DNA of 6,899 nucleotides, taken from Pelotomaculum sp. UBA4789 (GTDB lineage: Bacteria; Bacillota; Desulfotomaculia; Desulfotomaculales; Pelotomaculaceae). The notes below the pieces were generated by a model that was not told where the DNA came from, did not search any database, and was given only the letters and a program-made list of their open reading frames with translations. Positions 4,519-6,899 of this stretch are shown here, piece by piece (position 1 is the first letter of the stretch; every line of letters starts with the position of its first letter). The position numbers and the translations under genes were made by a program. The DNA is taken from positions 31,195-38,093 of the forward strand of contig DHGV01000062.1 in the NCBI GenBank assembly GCA_002402945.1, in the 5' to 3' direction.

Positions 4519-6507
4519 TTATTCCTTAATCAGGAAAAGAATTTGGCCGTATTCCACCGGCTGGCCTTTTTCAGCCTTGATCTCAACTATCTCGCCTTCA
4601 AGTTCTGATTTGATCTCATTCATTAACTTCATGGCTTCGATAATGCACAGGGTCTGGCCTTTCTTAACCCTGTCTCCGGCTTTTACATAAGGCGGTATCT
4701 CGGGTGAAGCTGAATCGTAATATGTCCCCACCATAGGCGACAGGACAGGTGTTAAACCTGGAGTGTATGCTTCTTTGGCCTTGTCCGGCGCGGCGCCCGG
4801 TTCTGCCCTTTCCGCCAAGGGCAGGCGCGCCCGCGGCGCCTCAGCCCGCGCGGCAGTCTCAAAAGCGTGGAGGTTTCCTTTCCTGATCGCCAGTTTTACT
4901 CCCCCGCTTTCCAGGGACACCTCGGCAATATCGGTTTCGTCTACAAACTTGATCAGGTCCTTCACATCAGACAAGTTCAATTCATCTACCTCCTTATCGG
5001 CGCCCTGTCTTTCTGTTTCAACTGCAGCCTGCTTGGGCGGAACTTTTTCCTTTACCGTTAAGCCGGCTTTTTTTTGTATTACGGGCTTCTCCTGCGCTGC
5101 AGGCAGAGCCTTTTCCAGTTTCAGCAGGCTCTCCTTCCTGGCAGCGGGCTGCTCCTCCCGGTATTTTCCGTTTTTCCTGAATTCGAAGAAGCGCCTGGCT
5201 ACCTGGGGAAACAGGGCGTATGATATGACGTCCTCTTCACTGGACACCAGGCCAATCAATTCGTTTCTTAGTTTTTCCATTCTCGGCTCCAGCTGGTCAG
5301 CCGGCCTGCCGGTTATAACCGCGCGGTCACCCAGGACCTTTCGGGCTATTTTTTGGTTGATCGGAGCGGGAGGCCTGCCGTAGTATCCCTGCATGTAATC
5401 GCGGACTTCACCGGGAACCAGCTTGTAGCGCTCCCCGGTGAGGACATTCAGGACTGCCTGTGTGCCGACAATCTGACTGGTGGGTGTAACCAGCGGGGGA
5501 TACCCCAATTCCTCCCTCACCTTGGGAATTTCCTCCAGGACCTCACCCAGGCGATAAAGCGCCTTTTGCTCTTCCAGCTGGGTTACCAGGTTGGAAATAG
5601 TGCCGCCAGGCACCTGGTGGTCAAAAACGCGCATATCGTTGATCCTTGTCATGCCACGTTTAAATCCGTTGGCTCTTCTCAGTTTTTCAAAGTATTCGGC
5701 TATCTCAAACAGCTTGTGAATATCGAGATCCGTATCCCGGGGAGAGCCGTGCAGAGCACGGACCACAGTTTCTACCGGCGGCTGGGAAGGGCCAAAAGCA
5801 AGAGGCACTGTGGCTGTGTCAATTACATCCACTCCTGCCTCAGCTGCTTTCAGGTAGGTACCGACAGCCAGGCCCCCGATATAATGGCAGTGCAGCTGAA
5901 TGGGGAGCTCGTGGTTTTCCTTGAGCGCTTTGACCAGATCATAGGCACGGTACGGCGCTAAAAGGCCTGCCGTATCTTTTATGCATATCGAATCCGCGCC
6001 CAATTCAGCGAGCTGACGGGCCAGGTCTATATAGTGCTGGTTGGTATGGATCGGGCTGACCGTGTAAACCATAGCCGCCTGGACATGCGCGCCGGCTTTC
6101 TTGGCCGAGTGGATAGCTGTTTCCAGGTTACGTATATCGTTTAAGGCATCATAAATCCTGATGATGCTGATGCCGTTCTCCACCGACTTGGCGATATAGG
6201 CTTCGACCACGTCGTCAGGATACTGCTGGTAGCCGACCAGCGACTGGCCCCTGATCATCATCTGCAAAGGGGTGCGACGAATGATCTTTTTTAACTGGCG
6301 GAGCCGGTCCCAGGGATCTTCGTTAAGGTACCTCAGGCAGACGTCAAAAGTTGATCCGCCCCATACCTCCAGGGAATGGTAACCGATATTGTCAAGTTTT
6401 TCAGCGATGGGCAGCATATCAGCAGTGCGCATCCTGGTTGCCCAAAGGCTCTGGTGCGCGTCCCGCAAAGTAGTGTCCGTGATTTTTACTCTGTTTTCCA
6501 AGGTCAT
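4519..6507 (-). CDS. pycB: Pyruvate/oxaloacetate carboxyltransferase fused to an AccB-type biotin carboxyl carrier
   Basis: A 662-residue fusion. Residues 5-300 form the carboxyltransferase TIM barrel with an intact site: R15/D16/H18/Q19 in LRDAHQS, D55, R86, K177 (the lysine carbamylated in this family) and metal ligands H206/H208. The conserved OadA/PycB domain runs to about 450 and includes catalytic-type T341 in VTPTSQIVG. After a charged, Ala/Pro-rich linker, 508-544 matches the AccB N-terminal segment (LSDVKDLIKFVDETDIAEVS), followed by a second linker and a biotinyl domain (584-662) with biotin-accepting K627 in EAMKLMN. Likely reaction: carboxylation of pyruvate to oxaloacetate with AccC. 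The reverse, as in OadA, is less likely because no membrane OadB/OadG genes are nearby. Coordinates use the ATG at 6507, but GGAGG lies 1 base before it and 7 before TTG at 6501, so TTG is probably the real start (660 residues). Also matches oadA naming. Confidence 0.92.
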   Translation of the reverse strand: MTLENRVKITDTTLRDAHQSLWATRMRTADMLPIAEKLDNIGYHSLEVWGGSTFDVCLRYLNEDPWDRLRQLKKIIRRTPLQMMIRGQSLVGYQQYPDDVVEAYIAKSVENGISIIRIYDALNDIRNLETAIHSAKKAGAHVQAAMVYTVSPIHTNQHYIDLARQLAELGADSICIKDTAGLLAPYRAYDLVKALKENHELPIQLHCHYIGGLAVGTYLKAAEAGVDVIDTATVPLAFGPSQPPVETVVRALHGSPRDTDLDIHKLFEIAEYFEKLRRANGFKRGMTRINDMRVFDHQVPGGTISNLVTQLEEQKALYRLGEVLEEIPKVREELGYPPLVTPTSQIVGTQAVLNVLTGERYKLVPGEVRDYMQGYYGRPPAPINQKIARKVLGDRAVITGRPADQLEPRMEKLRNELIGLVSSEEDVISYALFPQVARRFFEFRKNGKYREEQPAARKESLLKLEKALPAAQEKPVIQKKAGLTVKEKVPPKQAAVETERQGADKEVDELNLSDVKDLIKFVDETDIAEVSLESGGVKLAIRKGNLHAFETAARAEAPRARLPLAERAEPGAAPDKAKEAYTPGLTPVLSPMVGTYYDSASPEIPPYVKAGDRVKKGQTLCIIEAMKLMNEIKSELEGEIVEIKAEKGQPVEYGQILFLIKE

Positions 6508-6508
6508 C

Positions 6509-6513
6509 CCTCC
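6509..6513 (-). promoter_or_regulatory. Ribosome binding site favouring a TTG start for the carboxyltransferase-AccB gene
   Basis: GGAGG (6513-6509) on the minus strand is only 1 base from the ATG at 6507, too close for normal initiation, but 7 bases from the in-frame TTG at 6501. Starting at TTG gives MENRVKITDTTLRD, which fits the usual short N-terminus of PycB/OadA proteins. Confidence 0.6.
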
Positions 6514-6529
6514 CCGTCGGTCAAAACAT

Positions 6530-6563
6530 AAAAATCAGGCTGCATTTAGTTAAACAACCTGAT
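6530..6563 (-). promoter_or_regulatory. Terminator-like hairpin in the leader before the carboxyltransferase-AccB gene
   Basis: On the minus strand ATCAGGTTGT (6563-6554) pairs with GCAGCCTGAT (6543-6534). This gives a 10-bp stem with two G.U pairs, a 10-base loop, and five T's ending at 6530. It lies 22 bases before the ATG and downstream of the possible promoter at 6588. It could attenuate the biotin-enzyme operon or simply stop transcription from beyond the window. I recognise no known riboswitch or T-box around it. Confidence 0.5.
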
Positions 6564-6587
6564 CCATACTATCGAGACCATTAAGTT

Positions 6588-6616
6588 ATTATATTGAATA
6601 AAAAAGCGTTTGAATA
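6588..6616 (-). promoter_or_regulatory. Possible promoter of the carboxyltransferase-accC operon
   Basis: A perfect TATAAT (6593-6588) lies in an AT-rich stretch, about 80 bases before the first gene. The hexamer 17 bases upstream, TATTCA (6616-6611), is a poor -35 match and there is no TG extension, so this may need an activator or may be chance. The predicted start is near 6581, which would place the terminator-like hairpin inside the leader. Confidence 0.4.
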
Positions 6617-6713
6617 CCTATTTACAGCAAGTATACAATATATCATCATTCAAAACATTGTTTTACGTCTGCTACACAATATTTAACATCCCTCTACGGT
6701 CGCAGAACCTCCT

Positions 6714-6735
6714 GCAGGGCGGTCTTTAGCCCGCC
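6714..6735 (+). repeat. REP-like palindrome with 5' GCAG
   Basis: GCAG (6714-6717) is followed by an 18-base imperfect palindrome (6718-6735): GGCGG and CCGCC outer arms around TCTTTAGC. It has the same length and central CTTTAGCC as the palindrome at 1205-1222. It matches that copy at 13 of 18 positions, and two of the changed pairs keep base pairing. Confidence 0.5.
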
Positions 6736-6740
6736 AATCC

Positions 6741-6804
6741 AATCGGGGACATTTAAATCGGGGACATATCCTGGTTTCGGATGTGTCCCCGTTCCTCTGT
6801 CTGG
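6741..6804. repeat. 49-bp repeat, right copy, with a partial tandem duplication of its start
   Basis: The full copy (6756-6804) matches 1008-1056 at 46 of 49 positions and keeps the same hairpin: GGGGACATATCC at 6760-6771 and GGATGTGTCCCC at 6779-6790, with a 7-base loop. The first 12 bases (AATCGGGGACAT) are also present just upstream at 6741-6752. It is in the same orientation as the left copy, so the two are direct repeats around the gene block. Confidence 0.8.
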
Positions 6805-6862
6805 TTTCAGTCAACGATAAAAGTAACGTAGATATCTGAAATACCCACTGATAAAAACGGAA

Positions 6863-6884
6863 TTCGGATGTGTTCCCATTCCTC
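6863..6884. repeat. Degenerate half copy of the 49-bp repeat
   Basis: Twenty-two bases match 6776-6797 (the loop end and right arm of the right copy) at 20 of 22 positions. The left arm is missing, so this is a decayed or truncated copy. The rest of 6805-6899 shows no gene and no other structure I can name. Confidence 0.6.
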
Positions 6885-6899
6885 GTATTATATATTTAG

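Noticed and set aside
5770..5810. Possible loss of the catalytic threonine in the carboxyltransferase (GPSQPP where GTSQPP is common)
   Set aside because: Residue spacing from the metal histidines, using remembered Rhizobium pyruvate carboxylase numbering, puts the catalytic threonine at T341 in VTPTSQIVG, which is present. The T-to-P change lies elsewhere.
4763..5961. Two open frames of about 200 codons on the plus strand (4763-5383 and 5353-5961)
   Set aside because: Both are antisense to the carboxyltransferase-AccB gene and have low-complexity translations typical of shadow frames.
4519..6507. Na+-pumping oxaloacetate decarboxylase alpha subunit
   Set aside because: Sequence similarity alone allows it, but no OadB or OadG membrane subunit is present, while a biotin carboxylase gene is adjacent. 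Carboxylation is the better reading.
6534..6563. BirA operator (biotin repressor site) in the leader
   Set aside because: TTGTTTAAC resembles one half-site, but no matching inverted half lies at the required spacing on either side.
1..6899. CRISPR array, tRNA or rRNA genes, intact insertion sequence, toxin-antitoxin or defence genes
   Set aside because: No regular spacer-repeat array, cloverleaf, transposase or such gene families were seen. The repeats present are few and irregular.

Overview
The window carries seven protein genes, all on the minus strand. It reads as a segment of a Bacillota (Firmicutes) chromosome, most likely from a clostridial lineage of the Peptococcaceae/Desulfotomaculum/Pelotomaculum type. 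The placement is inferred from gene order (accB-accC, Asp23-family gene, nusB, xseA, as around Bacillus accBC-yqhY-nusB-folD-xseA), from GGAGG-type ribosome binding sites with ATG, GTG and TTG starts, and from remembered protein similarity. No database search was run.

Layout in the direction of transcription (right to left). 6508-6899 is non-coding: repeat remnants at the far right, then an AT-rich stretch with a possible promoter and a terminator-like leader hairpin. 4519-6507 encodes a large fusion: a complete pyruvate/oxaloacetate carboxyltransferase joined to what looks like an entire acetyl-CoA-carboxylase-type biotin carrier (AccB). accC (biotin carboxylase) follows at 3131-4477. An envelope-stress cassette comes next: an Asp23/Gls24 protein (2607-3005), the membrane anchor AmaP (2012-2554) and a small DUF2273 membrane protein (1772-1987). 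The Asp23-family gene has a good extended -10 promoter of its own and is followed by a terminator-like hairpin. nusB (1282-1728) ends inside a Rho-independent terminator. A repeat-rich gap of about 360 bases occupies the place where folD often lies, and then xseA (from about 917) runs off the left edge without its C-terminus.

How the genes work together: AccC carboxylates biotin on the carrier domain of the fusion, and the attached carboxyltransferase domain can pass that carboxyl group to pyruvate. Because the carrier is of the AccB type and sits in the usual accB position, it may also serve acetyl-CoA carboxylase (AccA/AccD are not in the window). The Asp23-family protein is related to YqhY, which in Bacillus is linked genetically to acetyl-CoA carboxylase; AmaP and DUF2273 would tether Asp23-type proteins at the membrane. 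NusB and XseA are housekeeping genes that commonly travel with this locus.

The most interesting points are the carboxyltransferase-AccB fusion at the accB position, the layered control of the Asp23-family gene, and REP-like and GGGGAC-bounded repeats on both sides of the 5.2-kb gene block. I saw no CRISPR array, tRNA, rRNA, intact insertion sequence or defence system.
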